DNA of 64,000 nucleotides. Origin: Clostridium sporogenes (GTDB lineage Bacteria > Bacillota > Clostridia > Clostridiales > Clostridiaceae). The stretch spans positions 2,852,001 to 2,916,000 of the forward strand of contig NZ_CP011663.1 in NCBI RefSeq assembly GCF_001020205.1, given 5' to 3'. The notes beneath the pieces are model-generated. The model was not told where the DNA came from, ran no database searches, and saw only the letters and a list, made by a program, of their open reading frames with translations. The position numbers and the translations under genes are program-made. Below, in pieces: positions 26,593-34,125 of the stretch (position 1 is its first letter; each line of letters begins with the position of its first letter).

Positions 26593-26636
26593 TTCATATA
26601 AAAATGTTATGTTTTTATTGTATAAAATATGTCAAT
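26585..26636 (+). promoter_or_regulatory. Two Spo0A-box-like sites upstream of spoIIGA
   Basis: TTTGTCAAT (26585-26593) overlaps the -35 hexamer and TATGTCAAT (26628-26636) lies 43 bp further upstream, in the same orientation. They match the consensus TTTGTCRAA at 8 and 7 of 9 positions. Spacing is close to four helical turns. Confidence 0.55.
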
Positions 26637-26826
26637 ATAATTTATAATTTAATATATTATTTTTTTATTTACAAAAATAATATATTAAAAAGTATATTTA
26701 AACAGTTTATTAATATATTTATGTTTAGGAAAGGATGTTTTGCTGAAGCTATTTGTGAGTTTAGTTTAGGTATTTATTATAAAAATATTAGCTATGATAG
26801 TCATTATATAAATTTACATATAAAAA

Positions 26827-26851
26827 AAGTAGGGAATAATATTCCCTACTT
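26827..26851 (-). terminator. Terminator after ftsZ
   Basis: Palindrome AAGTAGGGAAT-AAT-ATTCCCTACTT, followed on the minus strand by a run of seven T, immediately after the ftsZ stop codon. Confidence 0.9.
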
Positions 26852-26855
26852 ATAA

Positions 26856-27965
26856 TTACTTTCTTTGTCTTCTCAAGAAGGCTGGTATCTCTAAATCATT
26901 TTCATCTATATGCTGTTCATATGTAGATGCTTGCTCTTCTCTATCCTCTCTTTTACTATCTTCCTTTGGTATATTGTTTTCTTCCTTTTCAATACTATCC
27001 TTTTCTAATCTATCACTTTCAAAACCTGTAGCAATTACAGTTATTCTTAACTCATCTTTTAAGTTTTCATCTATAACTGCTCCAAATATAATATTAGCAT
27101 CTGGATCTGCAGCCTCTTGTACAATTTCTGCTGCTTCATTTATTTCTAATAATCCTAAATCATTTCCTCCGGTTATATTAAGAAGTACTCCTGTAGCTCC
27201 AACAATAGATGTTTCTAATAAAGGACTTGATATAGCTTGTTTAGCTGCTTCCTGTGATCTATTGTCTCCTGTTCCTTTACCTACACCCATATGGGCTAAT
27301 CCTTTATCTACCATTATAGTTCTAACATCTGCAAAATCTAAATTAACAAGTCCTGGTATAGTAATCAAATCTGATATACCTTGTACACCTTGTCTTAAAA
27401 CATCATCTGCTAGTTTAAAAGAATCCATTAAACTTGTCTTTTTATCTACTATACTTAATAATCTTTCATTTGGAATTGTAACTAAAGTATCTACTCTCTC
27501 TTTTAAAGTATTTATCCCCATTTCTGCATGAAGTAATCTTTTTCTTCCTTCAAATGGGAAAGGCTTAGTTACTACTCCTACAGTAAGTATTCCCATAGAT
27601 TTAGCTATTTCTGCAATTACTGGAGCTGCACCAGTACCAGTTCCTCCGCCCATACCTGCTGTTATAAACACCATATCGGCTCCCTTTATTGATTGAGAAA
27701 TTTCTTCCTTACTCTCTTCTGCAGCTTTCTTACCTATTTCTGGATTAGCACCTGCTCCTAATCCCTTTGTTAACTTATCACCTATTTGTATTTTTTGGGA
27801 CGCCTGTGAAAGCATTAAAGCTTGTTTATCAGTATTTATAGCTATAAATTCTACATTTTTTAATCCGTCTATTATCATTCTATTTACAGCATTGTTTCCT
27901 CCGCCACCACATCCAATAACCTTTATTTGAGCAAATTGCTGTACATCAACATCGAAATCTAGCAC
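26856..27965 (-). CDS. ftsZ: Cell division protein FtsZ
   Basis: Tubulin-like GTPase forming the division ring, used at mid-cell in growth and at the pole in sporulation. The GTP-binding tubulin signature GGGTGTG lies at residues 106-112 and the T7 loop (NLDFADVRTIM) follows. An acidic linker leads to the C-terminal peptide DLEIPAFLRRQ that binds FtsA and SepF. Length (369) is normal. It is 22 bp downstream of ftsA. Confidence 0.98.
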   Translation of the reverse strand: MLDFDVDVQQFAQIKVIGCGGGGNNAVNRMIIDGLKNVEFIAINTDKQALMLSQASQKIQIGDKLTKGLGAGANPEIGKKAAEESKEEISQSIKGADMVFITAGMGGGTGTGAAPVIAEIAKSMGILTVGVVTKPFPFEGRKRLLHAEMGINTLKERVDTLVTIPNERLLSIVDKKTSLMDSFKLADDVLRQGVQGISDLITIPGLVNLDFADVRTIMVDKGLAHMGVGKGTGDNRSQEAAKQAISSPLLETSIVGATGVLLNITGGNDLGLLEINEAAEIVQEAADPDANIIFGAVIDENLKDELRITVIATGFESDRLEKDSIEKEENNIPKEDSKREDREEQASTYEQHIDENDLEIPAFLRRQRK

Positions 27966-27987
27966 AATAAAACCTCCTTATCTGTAA

Positions 27988-29241
27988 TTAAAAAAATTCT
28001 GTTAAAAATTCCTTTATTTTTAATAACACACCTTTTCCTTCGTTTTCAACTTTATAATGTGATGTATCTTCTTTAGTAATAGCAGCTTCTTTATTTTTCA
28101 AATTAGCATTTTGAATTTTCATTGGAGTAATTAAACTTTTAACTACCCCTACTGAAGATACATATATAGGATTTGCAGCCCCAACATACTCTGGACTTCC
28201 AATTCTGAAGCTTTTATTAAATATGTATTTACCAAATTCTTCTATACCTTTTATTAATGAAAGACCTCCTCCTACTATAACTATATTTGATATATCTTGA
28301 AATTGTCCACTTTCTTTTAACTTTTTTTGTATTAAAATTAATAATTCTTCCACTCTAGCTTCTACAACTTTTGTTAAAGTTTCTGGATTAATTGTTATAT
28401 CATTATTATAACCTATATTTACTTTTATTTGACCCTCTAAGTCTAAATTATTTTTCCCTATTACTCCATATTTTATTTTTAATTTTTCAGCTTCAGAAAA
28501 AGGTATCTTTAAGCATATGGATATATCATTTGTTATACTATTTCCACCTATAGATATATTATCGGTCTTAGTTAAAATACCATCTTTATATATAGAAATA
28601 TCCATGGAATCTGCTCCTACATTTATTAGAGCTGAGCCCTGATTCATCTCTTCTTCTTTTAATGCTGCTTTAGCATCTGCCATAGGTGCAAAAACTACCC
28701 CTAATATATTATAACCTACCTTTTGAACTGTTTTTAATAAATTATTCACTATAGTAGTTTCAGCTAATACTAAATAAGCATCTAATTCCATTCTATTACC
28801 ACTCATACCTATAGGATCTTTTATATTACTATATCCATCTACAATATATTCTTTAGGAATTATATCAACTATTTCTTTATCGTTAGGAATATTAATTATT
28901 TGAGTAGCTCTTTTAACTCTATTTACATCTTTTTTTGTTATTTCATTATCATCAGAGGATATAGCTACCATACCTTGACTAGATATTAATGTACCTATCC
29001 TCCCTGGTAGGGAAATATAAAAGTTCTTTATATTTGTATCTACTATACTTTCTAATCTAGTTATACAGTTTGTAATAGACTCTGCTGTACTATCTATATC
29101 AATTATTATACCATTTTTCATTCCATGACATTCAGCAGAAGTAACTCCTATGATTTTTGCTTGTCCATATTTATCACGCTTTCCTGCTGCTGCACAAACT
29201 TTTGAGGACCCTATATCCACTCCTATTACGTAATCCTCCAT
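27988..29241 (-). CDS. ftsA: Cell division protein FtsA (actin-like)
   Basis: Actin-fold ATPase that anchors FtsZ to the membrane. The phosphate-binding segment GVDIGSSKVCAA is at the N-terminus, SALINVGADSMDISIYKDG and the GGGLSLIKGIEEF adenosine motif follow, and the last residues form a short amphipathic helix (LLKIKEFLTEFF) for membrane binding. A longer frame begins at 29271; AAGGGGTG lies 7 nt before the ATG at 29241, giving 417 residues. Confidence 0.95.
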   Translation of the reverse strand: MEDYVIGVDIGSSKVCAAAGKRDKYGQAKIIGVTSAECHGMKNGIIIDIDSTAESITNCITRLESIVDTNIKNFYISLPGRIGTLISSQGMVAISSDDNEITKKDVNRVKRATQIINIPNDKEIVDIIPKEYIVDGYSNIKDPIGMSGNRMELDAYLVLAETTIVNNLLKTVQKVGYNILGVVFAPMADAKAALKEEEMNQGSALINVGADSMDISIYKDGILTKTDNISIGGNSITNDISICLKIPFSEAEKLKIKYGVIGKNNLDLEGQIKVNIGYNNDITINPETLTKVVEARVEELLILIQKKLKESGQFQDISNIVIVGGGLSLIKGIEEFGKYIFNKSFRIGSPEYVGAANPIYVSSVGVVKSLITPMKIQNANLKNKEAAITKEDTSHYKVENEGKGVLLKIKEFLTEFF

Positions 29242-29375
29242 GTAGTTTTCACCCCTTTTTAATGTAACCATTAAAATATATATTCAACAAAAAACTCCTA
29301 TTTCCTCTTAAAATTATAATTTTTATAATTATTATTTAATTTACACACTATAAATTCATCATAAAAAAAGCAAAA

Positions 29376-29398
29376 AAAGGAAAGCTCTGCTTCCCTTT
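29376..29398 (-). terminator. Terminator after glycosyltransferase gene
   Basis: AAAGGGAAGC...GCTTTCCTTT hairpin overlapping the stop codon region, followed on the minus strand by T runs. Confidence 0.75.
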
Positions 29399-30671
29399 AG
29401 TTAACTTTTTCCAGTTCATCTATATTCATACTTCTAGTATGAATTGTATGACTCCATTCTTTATTGTTTTTATCCATAATTCCTTGTATTGAAATAGGAA
29501 ACCAAGTTATAGCATATATAGGATAAACTATATAATATAATAATACTTTAAATGTAAATTTTTTTTCTAAAATCAATATTAAAGGTGTATATAGTATTTG
29601 AAACAATGAAAATAAAATTATTAATATAGTTATCAAATTAAAATCTATAGAATAAACTATATTATTAAAATTATTGACTATATTTGCTGCTTTCATAGCA
29701 TATTGAAATAAACTTATTATAGCTGACAAACCTAATAATATAGCTACAAAAGGTTGTATACTATAAAGTGCACAATCAAAAGCAGTAAAATTAAAATTTT
29801 TAATAGCTTTTTTCATAAGCTTAAAAAAATATCTACTAGATACATCGGCAAAACCTTGCATCCATCTTTTTCTTTGTTTCCATGATTGAACTAAGGTTAA
29901 AGGTTTTTCATCATATATTATGGCATCATGGGCCCAACCTACTTTGTATCCATTTAATATAATTTTACAAGAAAACTCCAAATCCTCTGTAAGACAAGTA
30001 GCACCCCAACCAAGTTCCTTTAATATATCAGTATCTATACAAAAACCTGTACCACCCAATTGACTAGATAATCCTAAATTATATCTTGCAAGTTGGAACA
30101 TTCTATTAGTAGTCCAAAATGCAATAGAATAACTTCCTGTTATCCAAGTATCCTCAGGATTTTTGCTATCTAAATAACCCTGAACTACCTTATATCCTTT
30201 ACACATCTTTTTATTCATTTCTTTTAAAAAGTTTTTATGAACTAAATTATCTGCATCAAATACTGCTATGGCATCATATTTTTTTTCCATTTTGAATATT
30301 ATATTAAACATCCATTCTAATGCATAACCTTTTCCTCTTCGTTTTTTGTCAAATCTTTCCCGTACAATAGCTCCCTTTTTTTTGGCAATATCAGCAGTTT
30401 TATCTGTACAATTATCTGCAATTACAAAAATATCATATAATTTTTTATCATAGTCCATCATTTTTAGGCTTTCTATTATGTTACCTATAACTAATTCTTC
30501 ATTATGTGCTGCTACAATAAGAGCAAATTTTGTTTTATCACCAATATTCTTATTATTCTTTTTTCTATATATACCAAAAAGAGAAATTATAAGATAATAC
30601 ATGGATATGAAATAAACTATGTATGTTATTGCTTTGGAGCTATAATGTACTATTCCATTTATAATATTCAA
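29397..30671 (-). CDS. Membrane family 2 glycosyltransferase
   Basis: A processive-type GT2 enzyme: an N-terminal membrane helix, then the nucleotide-sugar domain with IVAAHNEE, the metal-binding DAD near residues 139-141 (VFDADN), the acceptor-site TED-like LTEDLEF and the QRKRWMQG motif near 260, then three C-terminal membrane helices. This plan is shared with synthases that make and export polysaccharide (hyaluronan, PNAG, cellulose); the sugar is unknown. The longest frame starts at 30692; GGGGGG lies 6 nt before the TTG at 30671, giving 424 residues. It stands alone and is divergent from the micro-ORF unit. Confidence 0.85.
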   Translation of the reverse strand: MNIINGIVHYSSKAITYIVYFISMYYLIISLFGIYRKKNNKNIGDKTKFALIVAAHNEELVIGNIIESLKMMDYDKKLYDIFVIADNCTDKTADIAKKKGAIVRERFDKKRRGKGYALEWMFNIIFKMEKKYDAIAVFDADNLVHKNFLKEMNKKMCKGYKVVQGYLDSKNPEDTWITGSYSIAFWTTNRMFQLARYNLGLSSQLGGTGFCIDTDILKELGWGATCLTEDLEFSCKIILNGYKVGWAHDAIIYDEKPLTLVQSWKQRKRWMQGFADVSSRYFFKLMKKAIKNFNFTAFDCALYSIQPFVAILLGLSAIISLFQYAMKAANIVNNFNNIVYSIDFNLITILIILFSLFQILYTPLILILEKKFTFKVLLYYIVYPIYAITWFPISIQGIMDKNNKEWSHTIHTRSMNIDELEKVN

Positions 30672-30880
30672 TAGTATCCCCCCTCGGTTCAAAAATATTT
30701 TAGCATAAATACTAGTTAATTACTATATATTATTGCAAATAAATATTATAAATTACTTAATGCATTGTTAATAATATTTATATTCTTAAGAAAATAAGAG
30801 GATTTAATAAATAAATAGATACAAATTTTATCAATAAATAATTATTGTATATAGTGAATATTTATTATATATAACTAAAA

Positions 30881-30909
30881 TTGTACTAACTGAAATTATA
30901 TGATATTAT
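30881..30909 (+). promoter_or_regulatory. Sigma-A-type promoter of micro-ORF unit
   Basis: TTGTAC (30881-30886), a 17-bp spacer and TATTAT (30904-30909) on the plus strand. Transcription would start near 30916, about 60 nt before the first micro-ORF. Confidence 0.6.
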
Positions 30910-30933
30910 ATAAATATAAACAATAGGTATTGG

Positions 30934-30949
30934 TATTGATGCATCAATA
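30934..30949. promoter_or_regulatory. Perfect 16-bp palindrome, candidate operator
   Basis: TATTGATGCATCAATA is its own reverse complement. It sits about 18 bp after the predicted transcription start of the micro-ORF unit, a position where a bound repressor would block transcription. Confidence 0.5.
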
Positions 30950-30976
30950 TTAGTTTATAAAGGAGGTAGTTAGCGC

Positions 30977-31048
30977 ATGTCGCGCTACGAAAAAATATTT
31001 TTTTTAGATTTAAAAAGACTTCATAAAAAAGATGAATCTTTCTGGTAA
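30977..31048 (+). CDS. Micro-ORF 1, 23 residues, unknown function
   Basis: I do not recognise this peptide. ATG at 30977 follows a perfect AGGAGG (30961-30966) with a 10-nt gap. The product begins MSRYEKIFFLDLK, is rich in Lys, Phe and Leu, and ends in ESFW; its basic and aromatic character suggests an amphipathic helix. The start codon lies in the loop of a TAGCGC/GCGCTA hairpin. Part of a plus-strand unit with promoter, candidate operator, a second micro-ORF 61 bp later and a terminator. It may be a regulatory leader peptide, signal precursor or toxin-like peptide; none is shown. Confidence 0.55.
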   Translation: MSRYEKIFFLDLKRLHKKDESFW

Positions 31049-31109
31049 GTTTTCTAATAACTAACTACTAATATTAAAACAACATTTAATTTATCAGGAG
31101 GATGTTAAA

Positions 31110-31244
31110 ATGAAAAAAAATACTGTTAAATTAAGTTCTATAGATTTAAAAACTATTAATAATAAGGATAATATAAATTCAAAGAAAAAATCCAAATCTA
31201 AAAATCAAATTTCACTAAAAATGTTAGATTATATGATATTTTAA
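31110..31244 (+). CDS. Micro-ORF 2, 44 residues, unknown basic peptide
   Basis: I do not recognise this protein. ATG at 31110 follows a perfect AGGAGG (31096-31101) with 8-nt spacing, one of the best ribosome binding sites in the window. The product begins MKKNTVKLSSIDLK, has a Ser/Lys-rich middle (KKKSKSKNQ) and a hydrophobic end (LDYMIF). It contains no Cys and no signal peptide. A terminator follows at once, so this is the last gene of the unit. The Lys/Asn-rich leader-like composition would fit a RiPP-type precursor or a nucleic-acid-binding peptide, but no modification enzyme is adjacent. Confidence 0.6.
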   Translation: MKKNTVKLSSIDLKTINNKDNINSKKKSKSKNQISLKMLDYMIF

Positions 31245-31245
31245 A

Positions 31246-31270
31246 AAAGGACCAAAAGGTCCTTTTTTTT
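31246..31270 (+). terminator. Terminator of micro-ORF unit
   Basis: AAAGGACC-AAAA-GGTCCTTT hairpin followed by a run of eight T on the plus strand, starting just after the micro-ORF 2 stop. Confidence 0.9.
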
Positions 31271-31279
31271 AATATTACC

Positions 31280-31347
31280 AAATGCATAATTATTATTCCA
31301 CATTATAATATTAAAATGCATAATTATTATTCTACATTTTAATATTA
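31280..31347. repeat. Two adjacent 34-bp direct repeats
   Basis: Copies at 31280-31313 and 31314-31347 begin AAATGCATAATTATTATT and differ at two positions. They abut head to tail between the micro-ORF terminator and the pilT stop codon. Confidence 0.85.
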
Positions 31348-31355
31348 TAATGTTT

Positions 31356-32408
31356 TTATAAATTAATTATCTTTGTAATTAAATCTTTGTCTACTGAATA
31401 ATTTAATGCAGTATCATAACTTATAACTTCTCTTTTATATAACTCTGCTAAAGACATATCCATAGTTTTCATTCCATATTTGGATCCAGTTTGTATGGAA
31501 GATTCTATTTGATAAGTTTTTCCTTCTCTTATCATATTTCTTATGGCATTTGTAGTTATCATGGTCTCTAAAGCTGCTATTCTTCCTCCATCAATTTTAT
31601 GTACTAATTGTTGACTTATTATTCCCTCTAACACACTTGCTACTTGTATTCTTATCTGTTCTTGTTGATGTGGTGGAAATACATTAACAATTCTGTCTAT
31701 AGTCTTAGCTCCTCCTATAGTATGCAAAGTAGAAAACACTAGATGTCCTGTTTCTGCAGCTGTTAAAGCTATAGAAATATCTTCTAAATCCCTAAGTTCT
31801 CCTATTAATATTACATCTGGATCTTCTCTTAAAGCTGCTTTTAAAGCGCTTTTATAACTAAAAGTATCTCTACCTATCTCCCTTTGATTTATTATACATT
31901 TGTTATGTTTATGTAAAAATTCTATTGGATCTTCCAAAGTTATTATATGATTAGATCTAGTATTATTAATTTCATTAATCATAGCTGCTAAAGTAGTGCT
32001 TTTACCTGAACCTGTAGGACCTGTTACTAAAATAAGGCCTCTCTTTTTATTTGTTAATTCCTTTACTATATCAGGTAATTTTAATTCATTTAAGTTAGGA
32101 ATCTTTAAACTTACAACCCTTAAAGAAATAGCTATACTTCCCCTTTGTTTAAACACACTTACTCTAAATCTACCTAAGCCTGATATAGAATAGGATGTAT
32201 CTATTTCTCCTTTTTTTAATAAATCCTCAAATTCTTCCCCTAGTATTTCTTTAGCATAATTATTAGTATTTTCTGGTGTAAGCTTTTCTTTGAATATTTT
32301 GCTTAATTGACCATTTATTCTTATAGTTGGTTCTACCCCTACGGATAAATGTAAATCTGAAGCGCCAAAGTTAATAGTTTTTTCCAATAATTCTTTTAAT
32401 TGTTTCAA
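31356..32408 (-). CDS. pilT: Type IV pilus retraction ATPase PilT
   Basis: Hexameric ATPase that depolymerises type IV pili, giving gliding or twitching motility. Walker A GPTGSGKST lies near residue 130, the Asp box ITLEDPIE, Walker B ILIGELRD and the His box GHLVFSTLHT follow, and AIRNMIREGK is the C-terminal signature. The longest frame starts at a TTG (32426) inside aroE; GGAGG lies 8 nt before the TTG at 32408, giving 350 residues and a start 1 bp after the aroE stop. No other pilus gene is nearby. Confidence 0.94.
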   Translation of the reverse strand: MKQLKELLEKTINFGASDLHLSVGVEPTIRINGQLSKIFKEKLTPENTNNYAKEILGEEFEDLLKKGEIDTSYSISGLGRFRVSVFKQRGSIAISLRVVSLKIPNLNELKLPDIVKELTNKKRGLILVTGPTGSGKSTTLAAMINEINNTRSNHIITLEDPIEFLHKHNKCIINQREIGRDTFSYKSALKAALREDPDVILIGELRDLEDISIALTAAETGHLVFSTLHTIGGAKTIDRIVNVFPPHQQEQIRIQVASVLEGIISQQLVHKIDGGRIAALETMITTNAIRNMIREGKTYQIESSIQTGSKYGMKTMDMSLAELYKREVISYDTALNYSVDKDLITKIINL

Positions 32409-32409
32409 T

Positions 32410-33186
32410 TTATCGTCCTCCTTCAATACTATTTAAGCACCAAAGCCCTATAGCACTATAAGCCTGAAAAATAAGCATTTTTTCTCCATTTACAATAAAT
32501 GCTCCTTTTTCTTTAGCTTCTTTTAATAATTTAGACCTTTTGGGAATATAATTCAAATCATAAACCACACAATTTTTTTTAAGCTCTTTAAGTTCTATAG
32601 GCTTTTGTTCTTTAAAATTAGGTCCACCTATAGGTGTACAGTTTACAACTAAATCATACCTATCTACTTTATTTTCGTCTTTAATATTTAATATTTTAAC
32701 TTTTTCTTCAAATTTTAATTTTGCTTCCTCAGGATTTCTAGAAATTATGCATATCTCTTTTGCATTTAGTTCTTTTAATGCATAATATATACATTTAGCA
32801 CTTCCACCTGATCCTATAATAAGACACCTAAAATTTTTAACCTGTATATTATAATATTGTAAACTTTTTATAAATCCTATATAGTCTGTATTATACCCTA
32901 CTAGTTTCTCTTCCTGTACTACTACAGTATTCACCGCTCCTATCTTATCTGCTGGATATACTATATCATTTAAATATTGTAATATTGTTTCTTTATATGG
33001 AATAGTAACATTAAACCCTCTTATCTTATTCTTATGCAAGTCCTTTATAAAATCATCAATTTGATCCTTATTTAAATTAAATATTTTATAAGAAAATGGA
33101 ATATTATTTTTTTTATAATAATTATTGTGTATTTCTGGTGATTGTGAGTAATTAATATTTTTACCTATTAAACCTGTTGTATACAT
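32410..33186 (-). CDS. aroE: Shikimate dehydrogenase
   Basis: NADPH-dependent reduction of 3-dehydroshikimate in aromatic amino acid synthesis. Substrate-binding NYSQSPEIHN, the catalytic-Lys motif NVTIPYKE, the catalytic Asp in NTDYIGF, the GSGGSAK nucleotide loop and a C-terminal Gln (FQAYSA) are all present. Length (258) is slightly short but normal. First gene of an aroE-pilT unit with its own promoter. Confidence 0.96.
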   Translation of the reverse strand: MYTTGLIGKNINYSQSPEIHNNYYKKNNIPFSYKIFNLNKDQIDDFIKDLHKNKIRGFNVTIPYKETILQYLNDIVYPADKIGAVNTVVVQEEKLVGYNTDYIGFIKSLQYYNIQVKNFRCLIIGSGGSAKCIYYALKELNAKEICIISRNPEEAKLKFEEKVKILNIKDENKVDRYDLVVNCTPIGGPNFKEQKPIELKELKKNCVVYDLNYIPKRSKLLKEAKEKGAFIVNGEKMLIFQAYSAIGLWCLNSIEGGR

Positions 33187-33204
33187 TTAAACCCTCCTGC
33201 TTAT

Positions 33205-33232
33205 ATTATAACGATTATAAATATTCTGTAAA
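33205..33232 (-). promoter_or_regulatory. Sigma-A-type promoter for aroE
   Basis: On the minus strand TTTACA (33232-33227), a 16-bp spacer and a perfect TATAAT (33210-33205), 19 bp before the aroE ATG. Confidence 0.65.
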
Positions 33233-33268
33233 GAATATCCTACTATAAAATAAATAAAAAATAAAAGA

Positions 33269-33313
33269 AAAGAATTAAGAATCATCTCATATGTATAAAA
33301 TTCTTAATTCTTT
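33269..33313 (-). terminator. Terminator after sigK
   Basis: AAAGAATTAAGAAT and its exact complement flank a 17-nt loop just after the sigK stop; minus-strand flank is T-rich. Confidence 0.75.
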
Positions 33314-33324
33314 AGATTTTTTGT

Positions 33325-34029
33325 TTAAATATTTTTATTATAATTTAATTCTTTATAAAGCTTTTTAAGGGCCTTTTTTTCTATACGTGAAACATAGGAT
33401 CTAGATATGTTTAGTATACCGGCTATTTCTCTTTGAGTTCTAGGCCTGCCATCCTTTAACCCATACCTCATTTGGATCACCTTTTTTTCCCTTCCCCTAA
33501 GGCAAGTTTCTATTTTTCCATATAGCTTTTTCACTTCTATTTTTGTTGAAACTATTTCTATTATAGAATCCTCATCGCTACTTAATATATCCATAAGAGA
33601 AATTTCATTTCCTTCTTTGTCTACCCCTATAGGATCTTGAAGATATACTTCACCTTTAGTTTTTTTATTATTTCTTATGAGCATTAATATTTCATTTTCT
33701 ATACATCTTGCTGCATAAGTGGCAAGTCTAGTACCCTTTGAATTATCAAAAGAGTCTATAGCCTTTATAAGACCTACAGTTCCTATAGATATTAAATCAT
33801 CAATATCTTTTCCAGGATAAGAATATTTTTTTACTATGTGAGCCACTAGCCTTAGATTTCTTTCTACCAAAATATCTTTTGCTAGGGCATCGCCTTTTTT
33901 TAACCTATCCAAATAATATTTTTCTTCCTCATCACTTAAAGGCTTGGGAAAAGAAGTATTTCCTGTGACATAGCCTGTTAAAAATAATGCACTTCCTAAT
34001 ACATCCCATAAGTAACTTAAAAAGAACAC
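33325..34029 (-). CDS. sigK: RNA polymerase sporulation sigma factor SigK (pro-SigK)
   Basis: Late mother-cell sigma factor. The 234-residue frame is continuous: regions 2 (GKDIDDLISIGTVGLIKAID, LATYAARCIENEILMLIRN) and 4 (LNISRSYVSRIEKKALKKL) are joined without a skin element. The hydrophobic N-terminus (YLWDVLGSALFLTGYV) resembles the pro-sequence removed by SpoIVFB. Translation starts at GTG with AGGAGG 8 nt upstream. The last residues overlap no neighbour; the PBP gene lies 96 bp upstream. Confidence 0.96.
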   Translation of the reverse strand: MFFLSYLWDVLGSALFLTGYVTGNTSFPKPLSDEEEKYYLDRLKKGDALAKDILVERNLRLVAHIVKKYSYPGKDIDDLISIGTVGLIKAIDSFDNSKGTRLATYAARCIENEILMLIRNNKKTKGEVYLQDPIGVDKEGNEISLMDILSSDEDSIIEIVSTKIEVKKLYGKIETCLRGREKKVIQMRYGLKDGRPRTQREIAGILNISRSYVSRIEKKALKKLYKELNYNKNI

Positions 34030-34125
34030 AAGTTGCTCCTCCTAATAGTGCTTATTAATATATTATGTTCTTTAATATAAAAAAGTGCATGTACACATAA
34101 ATATACTTTATTTTTTCTGTATGTT

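Larger units (their letters stand above)
26521..26821. other. spoIIGA upstream region
   Basis: This AT-rich gap between ftsZ and spoIIGA holds the spoIIG promoter and two Spo0A-box-like sites. An 89-codon plus-strand frame here overlaps the ftsZ terminator, has no ribosome binding site and unusual composition, and is not called. Confidence 0.6.
30672..30976. other. 305-bp divergent intergenic region
   Basis: AT-rich upstream region of the glycosyltransferase (minus) and the micro-ORF unit (plus). On the plus side it carries a good promoter and a palindrome (separate entries). The glycosyltransferase promoter could not be picked with confidence. Confidence 0.5.

Noticed and set aside
26586..26855. 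89-codon plus-strand ORF upstream of spoIIGA
   Set aside because: It covers the spoIIG promoter and Spo0A boxes, ends in the ftsZ terminator, has no ribosome binding site and a skewed Ile/Tyr/Phe/Asn composition.
27000..27531. Large plus-strand ORF (185 codons) opposite ftsZ
   Set aside because: It lies fully inside ftsZ on the other strand and has no ribosome binding site; a coding shadow.
30977..31244. RiPP biosynthetic locus
   Set aside because: The 44-residue basic peptide looks leader-like, but no Cys/Thr-rich core and no radical SAM, lanthionine or protease gene is adjacent.
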